Of a stretch of DNA of 64,000 nt, positions 10,055 to 21,692 are shown in pieces (position 1 is the stretch's first letter; each line of letters begins with the position of its first letter). The position numbers and the translations under genes are program-made. Location: positions 55,466,304 through 55,530,303 of the forward strand of contig OY829537.1 in assembly GCA_963691705.1 (NCBI GenBank). The letters are read 5' to 3'. Below the pieces are notes generated by a model that ran no database searches, had not been told where the DNA came from, and was given only the letters and a program-made list of their open reading frames with translations. This stretch comes from Viola odorata. Lineage: Eukaryota > Streptophyta > Magnoliopsida > Malpighiales > Violaceae.

Positions 10055-10626
10055 TGATAACAATCCACCTAAAAGAAAGGGTATTTTCGTCTATCACCCG
10101 GTGGGAAGAGGCATAGCTACTGTTTCGCACCACCACGGTAGGGACAATATTGCTACCTTCCCCAAAGGCTAACGCTACAAAGGCTAACGGGGCCCTACCG
10201 GCTTCTCTCACGGACCTCCTGCTCGGCTCAAGGAGTTATCTCACCCCCAGAGGAAACCACGCGTCAGGATTAACGCTCCGGCCATTATCCTACCGCGGCA
10301 ATATCTACCTAAACACCTACCGCCAAGGTAGCGTATCACGATAAGGGAGAATCACAGACCCTAACTCGAGCGATAGCTCCGTACCCGTTTACTCGGGCGG
10401 GAACGCCCCCTTTCTTCTATAAATACTTCCCCCACAAAGGAGGCAGGTAAGCGGACTTGACTAGCCGAAACTCTGCCAATTTCAGTACACATACTGACTT
10501 AAGCATCGGTGTGTTTTCGCCGGAGACCCCCTCCGGCGCATTGCAGGTACTGTGGACCGCCGCGCACACTGATATGAGAAGAGCTGCTCCGCCATACATC
10601 CTTCGGCAGAAGACAAATTATTATCA
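10055..10626 (+). repeat. T1 3' LTR (572 bp)
   Basis: Ends are TGATAACA...TTATCA, a 6-bp inverted terminal repeat. It matches the T5 5' LTR (50188-50758) from the first to the last base, and the flanks differ. It contains TATAAATA at 10418-10425, the CTGACTTAAGCATCGG box and a perfect CGCCGGAG/CTCCGGCG hairpin followed by GCAGGTAC. There is no classic purine-rich tract just upstream. The base after it (10627) is T2 coding sequence. Confidence 0.93.
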
Positions 10627-12716
10627 CCGGCGATCTGACTCCGGCCCAACTATCCCCAAATGCATATTGTTGTGTTTATGTTTTTCTGGAACTTTGCAAA
10701 TACAAAGGGATTACTTCCCCTTCCCTTCTACTGCTTAAATCTCTTTTTAAGCTGATGAAATGTCGGGGGGTGATAACGATATCGCCCCGTTTTGACGATG
10801 ACTCTCTGAAGTCTTTTACTTGGAAACTCCTCCATATCGAGTCTTCCGTTGATGCCTGAAAAATGAGTTTTTTATGATAGATCTTCCTGGAGATCTTGGT
10901 TCCTGGTGGCGATCTGGGTTTAACCAAAACGTGGATGACAACGTCTGGAGCCGACCAGGGACCCTTCCGAAATGTGAGCAAGACTGGTTAAACACATTGC
11001 TCAAACTGGAAATCAGCGTTCACATTCGTCAAGTGGCTTGTAGAATGGACATTCAATCTTCTGTTAAACGTGAGTGTCGCGTTACTCATTTCTTTGTTAT
11101 CGCTGATACTAATGCTGACGTTATTTTGTGCTTTCGCAGCGACGGATCCCAATTATAAACCTGAGAGCGTAAGGAGACGCTTGAAAAGGGCTCAAGAGAG
11201 AGAAGAAAAAGAGAGAGCTACTTCCACGGAAGCAACTGATAACCCCACTGATCTTTCGGCTACTTCTGCTACTCTTGTTCAAGTTTCCTCTTCTTCGGCC
11301 GGTGTGGGGGATCCTGACATTCCTTCAGGCGTTCCCCTTGTGACCATCGCTGCTCCTCCTGCCCAGCCTTCTTCTTCTTCCAAGGCTCCTAAGGCTATTG
11401 CCAAAGGAAAAAAGAAGAGAAAAACGGGAAGTGTCGCCGCTCTCACACCTTCTTTGGACGCGACAGGCTCTTCAGAAGCACCTCCTCCCAACGCTGATAC
11501 GGTGAGGGTGCCTTTTAGCCACGATATACTACATTTCTATGTCTGTCATTGTTTGATTTCTTTCTTTTCTTTATTTCATATCGCTTTTTTGGCAGGACAC
11601 TATTGTTGTCGCTATCTCCCCTCTTCCCTCAGGCGATATGGATTTGGGCTATGCGCTGACTGGCTCAAAGAAGAGACAGCGGTTGGGAGAGGAGGGCAGA
11701 AATCCATCTTCCTCTACCGCCGAGATGGAGAACAGATCTGCGGACGGGTTTGACTCTACGGCTGTTCCCTAGGGAGGGAATCCGTCAGGATTTCTGGAGA
11801 ATTTAGGCACGGGCGAGACTTTCGGGGTTTTGCTGAATTCTTTTGGTGGTCCTGTTCACGCATATTCCTCCAACATGGGATATTAGGAGGTTATGCCAGA
11901 TTTTTCAGGCTAATAGCCTTATGGCGCTTATTTTGCTCCGGGGGGTTCGTCCACACAGGCTCGCTCTCCTTTTCCTCTGGCCTTCGTTCCTTTAAGCATC
12001 CCCCTACAGGCCCGTTATGGCGAAGGAGGTACCACCTTTAACTTTGCGGCAGATCTTAGTCCGCTAAGTGGGGTCATTACTGTGACCCATCAAGTTGTAC
12101 TGTACGATCTGCATAACACTGGTCTGGTGGCACTGGGGGTGACGGCTCGGATGAGGTTACGGCTTTGCTGGCTTCCCAAGTACTGGCGTTTGCGACAGAA
12201 CGGGAAGCCTTCCTTTCCAGGCCCATGGTTGACAGGGTGAACTCATTACGCTCCAACCTTTTTACAAATATGATGCAGTTCCATTACTGGGCGGAGGAAG
12301 CGCAGAATCAGGCTGCTTCTCTTTCCTCCTCTTTGGGAGAATTAGCACGAGAGCGGAATGAGAAGAAAAGTTGCTGGAGGAGTGTACAAACTTATTGTTG
12401 GCTCATCAGAAGCAGAAAGAAGAACAATCTGCCGCCGTGGCAGCGGAGAGGGCCAAAGTTACTGCCTTGGAGAATGAGAAGTCATCCCTGGCCAAGGAGA
12501 AAGTTGCCCTGGAGGAAGAGTTAGCCGATAGGAGCCTGTGGCACGTCGAGCAGACTGCCGCTATTTTGGTCGCTTGCTTTGAAGAAGTCCACGGGGTTGA
12601 CGCGTACAAACCCGATGAGGTCACTGCCGCTTTCAAACGAAGATCTGGCCATCTTAATGAGGAGGGCTTTCGCCAAGCTAAAGAGGCAGGCTGGAAACGG
12701 AGGCACCCCGAAGGTT
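10627..12716 (+). pseudogene. T2 antisense gene 1, truncated by T1
   Basis: This is a homologue of T1/T5 antisense gene 1. Exon 1 resumes at LTPAQLSPNAY and continues GVITISPRFDDDSLKSF. Inferred exons are 10627-11069, 11140-11501 and from 11596. Introns of 70 bp (GTGAGTG..TTTCGCAG) and 94 bp (GTGAGGG..TTGGCAG) fall at the same places and phases (1 and 0) as in T1/T5. Exon 2 again starts with PNYKPESVRRRLKRAQ, matching PGWEPEYFRRRRK. Exon 3 ends in a coiled coil (KVTALENEKSSLAKEKVALEEEL). Broken by TGA where the family has Trp (near 10858), by TAG at 11770-11772 and by later frameshifts. The 5' end is beyond the T1 insertion. Confidence 0.8.
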
Positions 12717-13263
12717 GACGTGCTTCGAGGCTTTACCGCTCTTTCCTTAGTGATCAAGCGTCACTAAATTTTTGTTTATTATTTTGACCACCAAAGTTTG
12801 TAGCCCCCTTTAAACATTTCGATGTGTTCAAGCCACTCTTATTGCTGACTTTCCTTTATTTAGTCGCCTCTTTGCAAACTCCTTTGGCGTTATCTTCGCC
12901 ATGTTTTCCCAATGCGCTTACTTTTCCGAACAGATCCTTAGCGTTCCCACCAAAATTACAGAATTTAGTATTGGGTTAACTTTCTCGGTAATCCTAGCGA
13001 TATCTCTGCTTACGAGATCCTCACTCCTTCCACTGCCCGAAAAGTATTCTGCGCATTCTCAATTGTAAATCATCAGTAACAAAAACACGTTATGAGGGAT
13101 AGTAATTACCCGTAGGAGCCTTTTCGCTGCCATCATAGGGCGTTACCCTGGAACCCACGGGAATCGCTTTCGCTATCAGCTCTATACTTCACCAGGGATT
13201 ACACATCTGGTTACTAGCCGGGATTTCATGATTCTCCGCGTTTCCCTATTTTCACGATCGGCC
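12717..13263. other. T2 non-coding spacer after antisense gene 1
   Basis: No frame matches an element protein. Around 13185-13235 a diverged copy of the T1 second repeat is visible on the minus strand (CTAGTAACCAGA...CCTGGTGAAG). Otherwise this is 3' UTR-like sequence. Confidence 0.5.
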
Positions 13264-13705
13264 CTTAAAGTGCCTCGTCTTAGTGAGCTGTCGGATCGGG
13301 ACGGCTATCACAAGGCTAGGGAATTTTCACTTTTGGGCGTTGCCCTCGCGTCTAGAACCGTGTCCTTACTTAATGACCTAGCTGCAGCAACCCAGTCGTT
13401 AAGATAGGATTCTTGTTTCTAGAACGGAGTTTCTATTTCTTTGGGGCGTGCCTCGTCTTGCTGGGCCGTCTCCACGAGAACGGTCAATACAAGAAAAGGA
13501 CTTTTCACTCCCAAAGATACCCGGTGGTGCCCTCACTTAATGAGCCATCTGATCAAGATCGGTCATCACAAGGATAGGACTTTTCACCCCCGGGGGCATC
13601 CAGGATCTTTCAATCCGATGCTAATTCAAGGTATGGTGGGTAGTGCCCTCACTTAATGGGCCATCTGATCAAGACCGGCCATCACAAGGATAGGACTTTT
13701 CACTT
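13264..13705 (-). repeat. T2 3' UTR tandem repeat, homologous to the T1/T5 block
   Basis: Four to five diverged units on the minus strand carry GTGAAAAGTCCTATCCTTG and GATCAGATGGCTCATTAAG-type segments. They lie between the pol end and the accessory gene, the same place as in T1 and T5. 13706-13820 is the remaining pol 3' UTR. Confidence 0.75.
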
Positions 13706-13820
13706 CCCTAAAATACCCCTTTTTTTATCTGCACAAAGGCAACCACAAGCTTCCACGAAAGCTCTCTCATCGAGCGTTAGTCATGGTTAGGGTTGACATA
13801 AATCAAAGGTACAGATAAAA

Positions 13821-16800
13821 TCAAATTCTAGAGTAATATAACTTCAAGCGAGCGATATTCCAAGAGTTGGATAAGGGTGTACCATCGAGAGTCTCCAGAT
13901 GATAGGCTCCTTTCCCGACAACGTGGGTGACGCGATATGGTCCATCCCATTTTGGACTGAGTTTTCCCATGCGTTGCCTTGCCGCTCGCTTGTCTCTGAG
14001 CACCAGGTCACCGGCTTTCAGCAACCGTTCTTTGACGCGCCTGTTATGATAACGGGTCATCTTTCGTTTGTAATGCTGCGTTTTCAGAAGGATTTCCTCT
14101 CGGACTTCTGGTAACGCATCCAGGTTAGCTCGTAACCTTTCCTCATTCAGTTCCTCCCGAAAGTGAGCCACCCGTAGGCTCATGGTTCCAATTTCCACCG
14201 GTGTAACAGCTTCGGTCCCAAAGGCCAACGCGAAAGGTGTTTCTCCGGTGGTAGTCTTAACGGTCATGCGGTACGCCCACATCACGTATGGTAGCTCATC
14301 AGCCCATTTCTTTTTAGACCCTTCTAGGTTTTTCTTGATGCCGCTAAGGATGCTCCGATTGGTTACTTCCGCTTGTCCATTAGTTTGCGGATGAGCCACG
14401 GAGGAAAAACGTTGCTCGATTTCAAATTCTGAGCACTGTGCTTTGAAGAACTGGCTGGTGAACTGCGTCCCATTATCGCTGACAAGGATACGAGGTATGC
14501 CAAACCTCATGATAACTTGATATTTGAGGAAACGCCAAGTTTTTTCTGCCGTAATTGTGGCGACCGCTTCAGCTTCTGCCCACTTAGTGAAATAGTCTAC
14601 CGCCACTATCACAAATTTCAGTTGAGACCTTGCCTTTGGGAATGGGCCTAGGATATCGATCCCCCATCTAGCAAAAGGACAAGGGGCGATAATTTCAGAG
14701 GCAGGCCGCCGAGGAATCTTGGCAAACTCCTGGCACTTAGGGTAGGTTTGCACATAGTTGTGGCAATCTCTTCGGATGGTGGGCCAGTAGAATCCGGATC
14801 GGAAAACTTGTGCCGCTAAGGTACCGCCTGACACGTGCATACCACATACCCCTTCATGGATTTCGCGCAAGGTGTGAAGACCCTCTTGTTCAGGTATACA
14901 TTTGGCGGCAGGGTGAGAAAAACACCTTCGAATCAGATCCCCGTCATAGTATGTACAACGAGCTGCCTGTCTCAGTACCTTCTTCTTTTCAGCGGTATCC
15001 TCAGGCAGTTCCTCGTGTTTTAAGAATTTGATTACGGGAATTCGCTAGTCGCTCTCACGCTACTCCACACATAAAGACACTTGCTCTTCCATGAAGGATG
15101 GTACCGATAGCTCACGATAATATACGCCCTTGGGTATGGATGCTTCCGGATTCTCGGCCATTTTGGCTAGGTTGTCAGCTTCAGCGTTTTCCTCCCTGGG
15201 GATATGCTCGAAGCTGATCTGCATGCCCTCTTTCTTTATTTCCAACAATTCTCGCTTTACTTTGGCGAGATATTGAATCATGATGGGTTCCCAGGCCTGA
15301 GAGTGCCCCAAGACCTGGTCAATTATCAACTTGGAATCACCACAGATTTTTAGACGCAAGTCTCCTGTTCTTCCGGTATCGTGCCTCCCTTTAGAGGAAA
15401 GTCCTTTCCCTATTCTGAGCCCGGCTAGCAACGCCTCATACTCTACCGCGTTATTAGATAACGGCTGTAGGATTCGAATGACGTATCGTATTTGCATATC
15501 GTGCGGCCCATTTATAAAGATTCCGGCTCCAGCCAGCTCTTGGTTTTTGGCTCCATCCACATGGATGATCCAGAGGTCCGTGTAGGTTTCCGGGAACGGG
15601 AGATCCATATCGCCCCATTCCGCTTCAGGTACGTCATCCAAAGGATCTTCTGTAAAGGTACATTCCGCTATGAAATCAGCCAGGATTTGAGCCTTTACGG
15701 ACGGTCGAGACTGATACCTCAATCCGTACTGTTCTAATTCGAGTGCCCAAATCAACATTCTTCCGGAAGATTCAGGCTTTCAGAATATTTTTTTCAGAGG
15801 CTGGTCCGTGAGCACGATAACGGAATAAGACTGAAAATATCGATCCATTTTGCGGGTGGCTTGTATAAGAGCGAACGCTATCTTTTCGATTCGGGCGTAT
15901 CGCAACTCCGCATCCTTTAGGACGTGGCTCACAAAATAGACCGGGCGATGAGAGTGGTTATCGTCGCGAACGAGGACGACACTGACCACTTCATCTGCGG
16001 CGCCAAGATACAAATATAAGGTATCACCTACTTCGGGTCTGGTCAATAATAAGTCAGACGATAGGTAATCCTTTAGCCCGATAAATGCCTCCTCACATTT
16101 CGGGGTCCACCCGAATGAGGCTTTCTTGCGTATGACTTTGAAAAAAGGGAGACACTTTTCTCCTTGCTTGGAAATGAATCGCCCAAGGGCAATGACTCGC
16201 CCTGTTAGCCTTTGCACCTCTTTAATGGTTCTTGGCGATATCATGTCTTGTATGGCCTTAACCTTTGAGGGGTTAGGCAGGATGCCTTTTTGGCTGACCA
16301 CATAGCCCAAGAATTTTCCTGTTTGAAATGCAAACATGTATTTTCGGGGATTTAACTTCATGCGATACCTTTTCATTACGTCAACGACTTCCTTTAAGTC
16401 TCGTAGGTGATCTTGAAAGCTTGTGCTCTTCACCAATATATCGTCAACGTATGCTTCCACATTCCTCCCTATTTGCTCTTCGAATATATTGTTGGCCATA
16501 CGTTGGAACGTAGCCCCGACGTTCTTCAGCCCAAACGGCATCGCCGTATAACAGTAGGTGGCCTTTGGAGTGAGAAACGCAGTCTTTTCTTCATCTTCCC
16601 GGGCCATGGGGATCTGATGGTATCCTGAGTTGGCGTCCAGTGAGCTTAGATAAGCGTATCCAGCGGTCTGATCAACTAACTGATCTATGCGAGGAAGCGG
16701 GTAGCAATCCTTAGGGCAGGCATCATTTAAAACTGTGAAGTCGATGCACATGCGCCAATCTCCATTAGGCTTAGGAACAAGGACAGGGTTTGCTAGCTAG

Positions 16801-17739
16801 GTGGGATATTGAACTTCGCGGATAAACCCTGCGTCAAGAAGCTTTGCTACCTCCTTATCTACAGCTAACGCATTTTCATTAGAGAACGCGCGTCGCTTTT
16901 GCTGTACCGGCCTGGCATCTGGGTCCACATTGAGCCGATGTTCGGCTATTTCCTGCGAAATACCTGGCATGTCGGAGGGTTTCCACGCGAAATCTCCTTG
17001 GCATTTGTTCAGTAGCGGGGCCAGTTGAAGGTTTTCCGCTAGGCTGAGTTTTTCACTAATCAGGAAACTTGCTTCCTCTATACCGATTGCTGGAACGGGT
17101 ACCATTTTGTCCAGAGGTTGAGCGCACTTCTCATCACTCTGCTCATAGGGGTCCGCTGCTATATGTACGTACCTATCGCAGCTTCTTTGAGTCATGAGCG
17201 AGTAGCACTCCGCCGCTAGCTTTTGATCGCCCTTTATGGATACTACCCCATCCCAGGAGGGGTACTTCATCTTTAGATGCTTCTGAGATATCACCGCTCC
17301 AAAGTGGTTGAGGAAAGGTCGTCCGAACACGACATTTTAAGGCAAATTCAAATCCACGACAAGGAACAACAGGTTCTCTGATCATTTGTAGGTATCTTCT
17401 CGGAAGTATATGGGCAAAGTAATCACCCCCGTGACAGGGATTGGAACCCCATCAACGCCAACTATAGGCCGTTTGCTAGGCGTTAGCTCATTATCAGGTC
17501 ATTTCATGAGATTGTATGCTTCCAGCGAAAAGAGGTTCACCGCGCTCCCGTTATCGATAAGAGTTCTTCTGATTCCATGACTGGCGATGACGGGCGTAAC
17601 CACCAATGCATCATTGTGTGGATAGACGACGCCTTTCTCATCCTCTTCGGAAAAGGATAATATCATTCGATCCAATATGCCTATCGCATCTCCTTTTTTT
17701 GTCATGCCATCACGTGTGCGCTTGTCTCCTTTCGCGGCT
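13821..17739 (-). pseudogene. pol: T2 pol: protease, RT, two RNase H domains, integrase
   Basis: The boundary with gag is approximate. In order: protease with TLIDNGSAVNLF (a DNG active site in place of DTG/DSG) and FGRPFLNHFG; RT with CIDFTVLNDACPKD and YVDD (NVEAYVDDILVKS); a first RNase H with LYLYLGAADEVVS, lacking the usual TDAS catalytic segment; a second RNase H (IIHVDGAKNQELAG; CGDSKLI; EENAEADNLA); and integrase (HEGVCGMH, CPKCQEF, WGIDILGPF, SDNGTQF, GQAEV). The last 349 codons are open. It is broken by in-frame stops near 17503 (CGA-to-TGA), 17337, 16797 (TGG-to-TAG), 15765 and 15055. The pathway is reverse transcription and integration of T2. Confidence 0.9.
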
Positions 17740-19681
17740 GTCAGATGCTCTGATTCGTCCATATGAGGGGTTCCTCCCGCGATAATATTAATCATAGGAA
17801 TATATTCGTCATCAACCGTAAGAGTTTCCTTGTCTTTACCTCTGGGAGCATCATCCTTCTGCGGCACGCGAGGAGGAACTGGTGGTTCGTCTGCTGTCCT
17901 TTTCATGAGATTATTTTTGGCATCTTGTCTTATCTGGGTGGCAAATTCTCCTAAATATCCTTCTTCCACCAAACGTTCTATTGCCGATCTTAACTCTCTA
18001 CACGCTTCTGTGGAATGGCCCCTGGCTTTGTGGAATTTACAATAAGCATTCTCCCTTCTCCCTAGAAGCACTCCGGGTTTCGTAGGCACGGGGTAGCGGA
18101 TGGGAAGATTTCGCTGTTCCGCTATCGCTAAAATCTCTGCCCTTGGTACGTTAAGAGAAGGAAAATCTGGGTCGTACGTCCGATTCTTATAAGAATCCCC
18201 GTGACGTCGAGAGGGGGAACCACCGATTTTTCCCTTCGAAAAATGACCCTTCTGTTTGTTGGAGGCCTTGGGGATATGGTCCTTCCGCCTGGCGTAATCG
18301 TCGATAACATGGTCGTCAGGTAGTAGCTTCGCGGGAGCGGTAGTAACTTGAGATGTCCCATGCGGCGCGTTATACGTCTTATCTCTATTTTCTTCCTCTT
18401 CCATTTTTGCGTAATTGTGGGCTTTAAGCCTCAACGCATCTAAAGTCACTAGAGAGTCCACCATGAGCGCGTCTTTCAGCTTTCCATAGCGGCAGTTCCT
18501 TTTCAGAGCTTCTATAGCAAAATCAATAGTAACGCCCGACGTTAAGGACATTTCCAAATCGAAGCGACTAAGAAATTCCTTTAAGGTTTCTTGAGGCCTT
18601 CGTTGTATGTCAAATAACGCGGCGGCAGATTTCCTGATTGGAATTGCCGTGCTAAATCTGCTCCGGAATTTAGATTCTAATTGTGAAAAATTATTAATAG
18701 ATCCACCAGAGAGACCCTCAAACCAAAGACGCGCAACACCCGATAATGTCATAACAAATATTTGGCATAACGCCACATCACTGTGGGTCTGAAACTGAAC
18801 AAAATCCTTCACTTATTAATGTGGGAGATGGGATCCTTGGTGCCATCATAAACATCAGTGGGAAGCTTCACGTGCCGACTGACCCTGTGACGCCTTATAC
18901 GACGGCTAAATGGGTGGCCCGATGTATCATCAAGAATTTCACGCGCCTGACGCGGAGAAGACATTTCAGCCTGACGCCCCCTATTTCGTGGTTCTGGCGT
19001 AAGATGTCGTCTAGGAGATCGACAGCGGCTCCTGTACGAACGACTTCGATACCTTCGACTACTGGATCTTTCACTGTACTCGGGAGACACGCTTCTGTTG
19101 GCTCCTTCCCTCCGTCCGTCCCATCGGTTCCTAACCCCCTCAAGTTGCCTGTCCCCTGGCAGGAGGACACCTTGCGGCATTTGTGGTACGTAAGCCTCTA
19201 CTCTTCCTTGAGTAAACTGCTCAACACTAATCGGAGGATTTCCCGCGGATAAAGGCATCTGGAAGTTTTCTGGAAACAACGGTGATAAAGGTCGATCAGC
19301 AACAATAGATGGTGTGAACATGACACGGGGAGGGAGACTAGATCCGGAAGCACCAGGCGTGACTCTTGAAGCCATTTCAGTCAAATATTCCAGCCGAGAA
19401 CGAAGGGCCACTATTTCCATTGCAAAGGGATGTTCACAGTTGAGCACAGATCCCCCCGAAAGAGGAGTGGAGAAATCAGATCCCGCTATCTGAGATGACA
19501 AGATGTCCGTCTGCGAGGAGGTCAGTCCCCCAGCAATTCCAACCGAGAGGTCCAGAGATCCCAAAATAATTGGTTGTGTCATCATAGAGAGATCAGCAGT
19601 AGAAAAAGGGAATAACTGTCCGCGGATTGAGAAAGGGATATTAGAGGATGATGATCGGATCGGCTCCGATCCTGTGATCAT
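17740..19681 (-). pseudogene. gag: T2 gag, frameshifted
   Basis: The start is placed at ATG 19681 (MITGSEPIRSSSS), which aligns with the gag starts of T3, T4 and T5; an earlier in-frame ATG at 19732 is in the leader. The N-terminal half is low-complexity, with an Arg/Ser-rich stretch (RSSSRRYRSRSYRSR). The core is a plant retrotransposon gag domain (KDFVQFQTHSDVALCQ; LSGVARLWFEGL; FSQLESKFRSRF). Near the end is a Cys/His knuckle-like motif CKFHKARGHSTEAC (C-x2-H-x4-H-x4-C). A lost G near 18810, where relatives read AAGGTGAAG, shifts the frame between the two halves. Gag would form the particle that packages element RNA. Confidence 0.88.
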
Positions 19682-19746
19682 GACCGTTCCAATCTTCTGA
19701 CTAGACGGAGCTTGGCTATTAAGGACGCTCACTTAATATACCAAAG

Positions 19747-19764
19747 CTCTCAATGAAAGCACCA
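19747..19764 (-). other. T2 primer binding site candidate
   Basis: On the minus strand TGGTGCTTTCATTGAGAG follows the 5' LTR after 2 bases. The same box is in T5 and T3, and T4 differs by one base (TTCGTTG). The tRNA is not identified. Confidence 0.65.
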
Positions 19765-19766
19765 TT

Positions 19767-20297
19767 TGATAAGATTCAACGTCGATCTTGTAAGATTCGG
19801 AGTCGTGCCTGATCAGAACGGTGACGGTCGGTGCCGGATGTACCTGCAAAGCGCCGGAGGGGGGGCTCCGGCGTAGACACTCCGATGCTTAAGTCAGTTC
19901 GGGTTTCAAAAACAACAGAGGTTCGTCTGAGTGATCTTGATCTTACCTTCAGATTGGAAAAGTAGGGGTATTTATAGGCCTATTCGGTGATACCTGGCGA
20001 TAACAATCCAGGCGATGTCTGATGGTGACGTCACAAGCGATACCGATGGATGACGTCATGAGAGATATCGGACGGGGCTGCCAGGAGCGATAAGCTCGTG
20101 GGTCCCTAGGATGGGATGGTGCCGTGCATATAGAGTCGCGTGAGTCCCCCCCCCCCCCCCCCGCTGATGTCGACCATCCTAGGAATCCATCGCTGATTCT
20201 CGGGCGATATGAAGATATCTTACGGGTCTTATGGGAAATCGTCCCGGCGGGAGCCGCAAGTGTGGTAGCACCGTTAGGGCTGTCTTGATTGTTATCA
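19767..20297 (-). repeat. T2 5' LTR (531 bp)
   Basis: The plus strand runs TGATAAGA...TTATCA. On the minus strand the LTR starts TGATAACAATC and ends CTTATCA before the primer site. It contains TATAAATA (19976-19969), the CTGACTTAAGCATCGG box, the CGCCGGAG/CTCCGGCG hairpin and a run of about 14 C at 20149-20162. The base after it (20298) is T3 gag. Confidence 0.9.
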
Positions 20298-21093
20298 AGT
20301 GTCATCTAGAATCTCACGATCATGACAAGGCGGAGAAATTTCCAAGTGTCGTCTGTGACCTCGAGGCTCCGGGGTATGTTGTTGCCTAGGGGATCGGCTG
20401 CGACTCCTGGGTGAACGGGTTCGATGTCTCCTACTGCTCGATCTTTCACTCCACTCCAGGGAGACCTCTCTATCGGCCCCTTCTCTCCTGCCGTCCCAAC
20501 GCTCCCTATAGTCACCTTGCTGTCGCTCTACTTGGTAGACGGGGACTCGCGGCGCTCGAGGTACATAAGGCTCTACCTGTCCCTCGGCGAGTTGTACAAA
20601 GCTGAATGGTGTACTTATCGCAGGTGAAGTTAGAGGAACGCTCGCCTGCTATCGTGGCGATACCGGTCGTTCGGTGACGATAGACGGGGTGAAAACAAAC
20701 TGAGAAGGCACACCCGATCCAGGGGCACTAGAAGTAAAGCCTGCGGCTAGCTCAGTCAAGTAATCCAGCTGGCACGGAGGGCTGAGATTGAACTTGCCAA
20801 AGGATTGTTAGCACTGCCCATTCTGGGACCCGTAGGAGGGGGAGCAGAGTGACTAGGTCCGACCATCTGAGAAAACGGGTGCCAGTTGGTGAAAACGGGG
20901 TGCCCATTTGAGAAAATAGGGCGCCCGTTTGAGAAAATGGGGCGCCTCCTGTCAGTCCAGAAAGGAAGTCTGTCGGTGCAGAGAAAGTTCCATGCGATGT
21001 GGTGAAGATACTAGACGAAGACATAGGAAAAAGTTCCCTGCGCACGTGGATACTACGAGAATGAGGAGGTGTAGATTCTGAATCTGAGGCCAT
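20298..21093 (-). pseudogene. gag: T3 gag, N-terminal part, frameshifted
   Basis: It starts at ATG 21093 (MASDSESTPPHSRSI), aligned with T4/T5 gag. A 7-residue near-repeat (APFSQTG, ALFSQMG, TPFSPTG) reflects a 21-bp minisatellite at about 20875-20945. Frame changes and a stop near 20655 (CCACGATAG) break it. The Arg/Ser-rich region (ERSSSRRHRTRSPRSRS) and REILDDT are recognisable before T2 cuts in. The gag core domain is absent from the window. Confidence 0.78.
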
Positions 21094-21177
21094 GATCCTT
21101 CGACTCTCTGAAAGAACAGAGCTTGGTTATCAAGGAAGCTCACTTAATTAACCAAGACTCTCAATGAAAGCACCATT

Positions 21178-21692
21178 TGATAAGAGTCCGAGGTTTGTGG
21201 AGTAGGATCGGCCAATGAGGGGCTGGTCGGGAATGCTATTCCGGTGTCTTCGTTACCTGCAAAGCACCGGAGGGGGTCTCCGGCGTAAACACTACGACGC
21301 TTAAGTCAGTGTGAGTGGAGAAAATGGTAGGGGTTCAGCACGCTGTCTTAAGCTTACCCTTTTGTCAGGAAGGGTGGGGGTATTTATAGGTAAATGAGGG
21401 ATCTTACCGACAGGGGGTAGGCGTTATCTCTGGTAGATGTCGCTGGGGTGCTAGGGAGTGACGTCATGCGAGGTGACATCATATAGACTGACGTCATGCG
21501 TGACCTGGGATGGGATGTCACCGTACGGATGTCGTGTGAGAGCCCCCCTGCTGATGTCGACCATCTCAGGGCTAGTCGCCAGGTTAGGGACGGTAGGAAC
21601 AGTGCCATACCCCCCTTGGTAGGTACAGTGTTCTGACCTCGTCGCCAGGTGCGATCACAGAGATGATGCTAGGGTGGTGTCAATGGTTATCA
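21178..21692 (-). repeat. T3 5' LTR (515 bp)
   Basis: The ends are TGATAA...TTATCA. On the minus strand it starts TGATAACCATTG. It has TATAAATA (21388-21381), the CTGACTTAAGCGTCG box, the GCCGGAG/CTCCGGT hairpin and a GCAGGTAA. A primer-site box like that of T2 follows at the gag side. Confidence 0.88.

Larger units (their letters stand above)
1..10626 (+). mobile_element. T1: Tat-like Ty3/Gypsy retrotransposon, 3' two thirds
   Basis: The order is the end of pol, tandem-repeat 3' UTR, four antisense genes and a 3' LTR. The segment 1 to about 9105 is nearly identical to 54893 to about 64000 (T5), so the missing 5' part can be inferred from T5. The 3' LTR ends at 10626, exactly where a reading frame of T2 antisense gene 1 resumes. 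T1 therefore inserted into T2. The left LTR and gag lie before the window. Confidence 0.9.
10627..20297 (-). mobile_element. T2: Tat-like retrotransposon, minus strand, cut by T1
   Basis: Read on the minus strand: 5' LTR (20297-19767), gag, pol, repeat 3' UTR, then a + strand accessory gene truncated at 10627 by T1. The rest of T2 lies left of T1, outside the window. T2 sits in the gag frame of T3 at 20297/20298. Confidence 0.88.
20298..21692 (-). mobile_element. T3: Tat-like retrotransposon, 5' end only
   Basis: A 5' LTR and the first part of gag on the minus strand. T2 interrupts gag at the segment REILDDT, after which relatives continue SGHPFS. The rest of T3 lies left of T2 and T1, outside the window. 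T3 itself interrupts the AT element at 21693. Confidence 0.85.

Noticed and set aside
20149..20162. Run of about 14 C in the T2 5' LTR as a functional element
   Set aside because: Absent from the other four LTRs of the clade. Homopolymer slippage or assembly uncertainty explains it.
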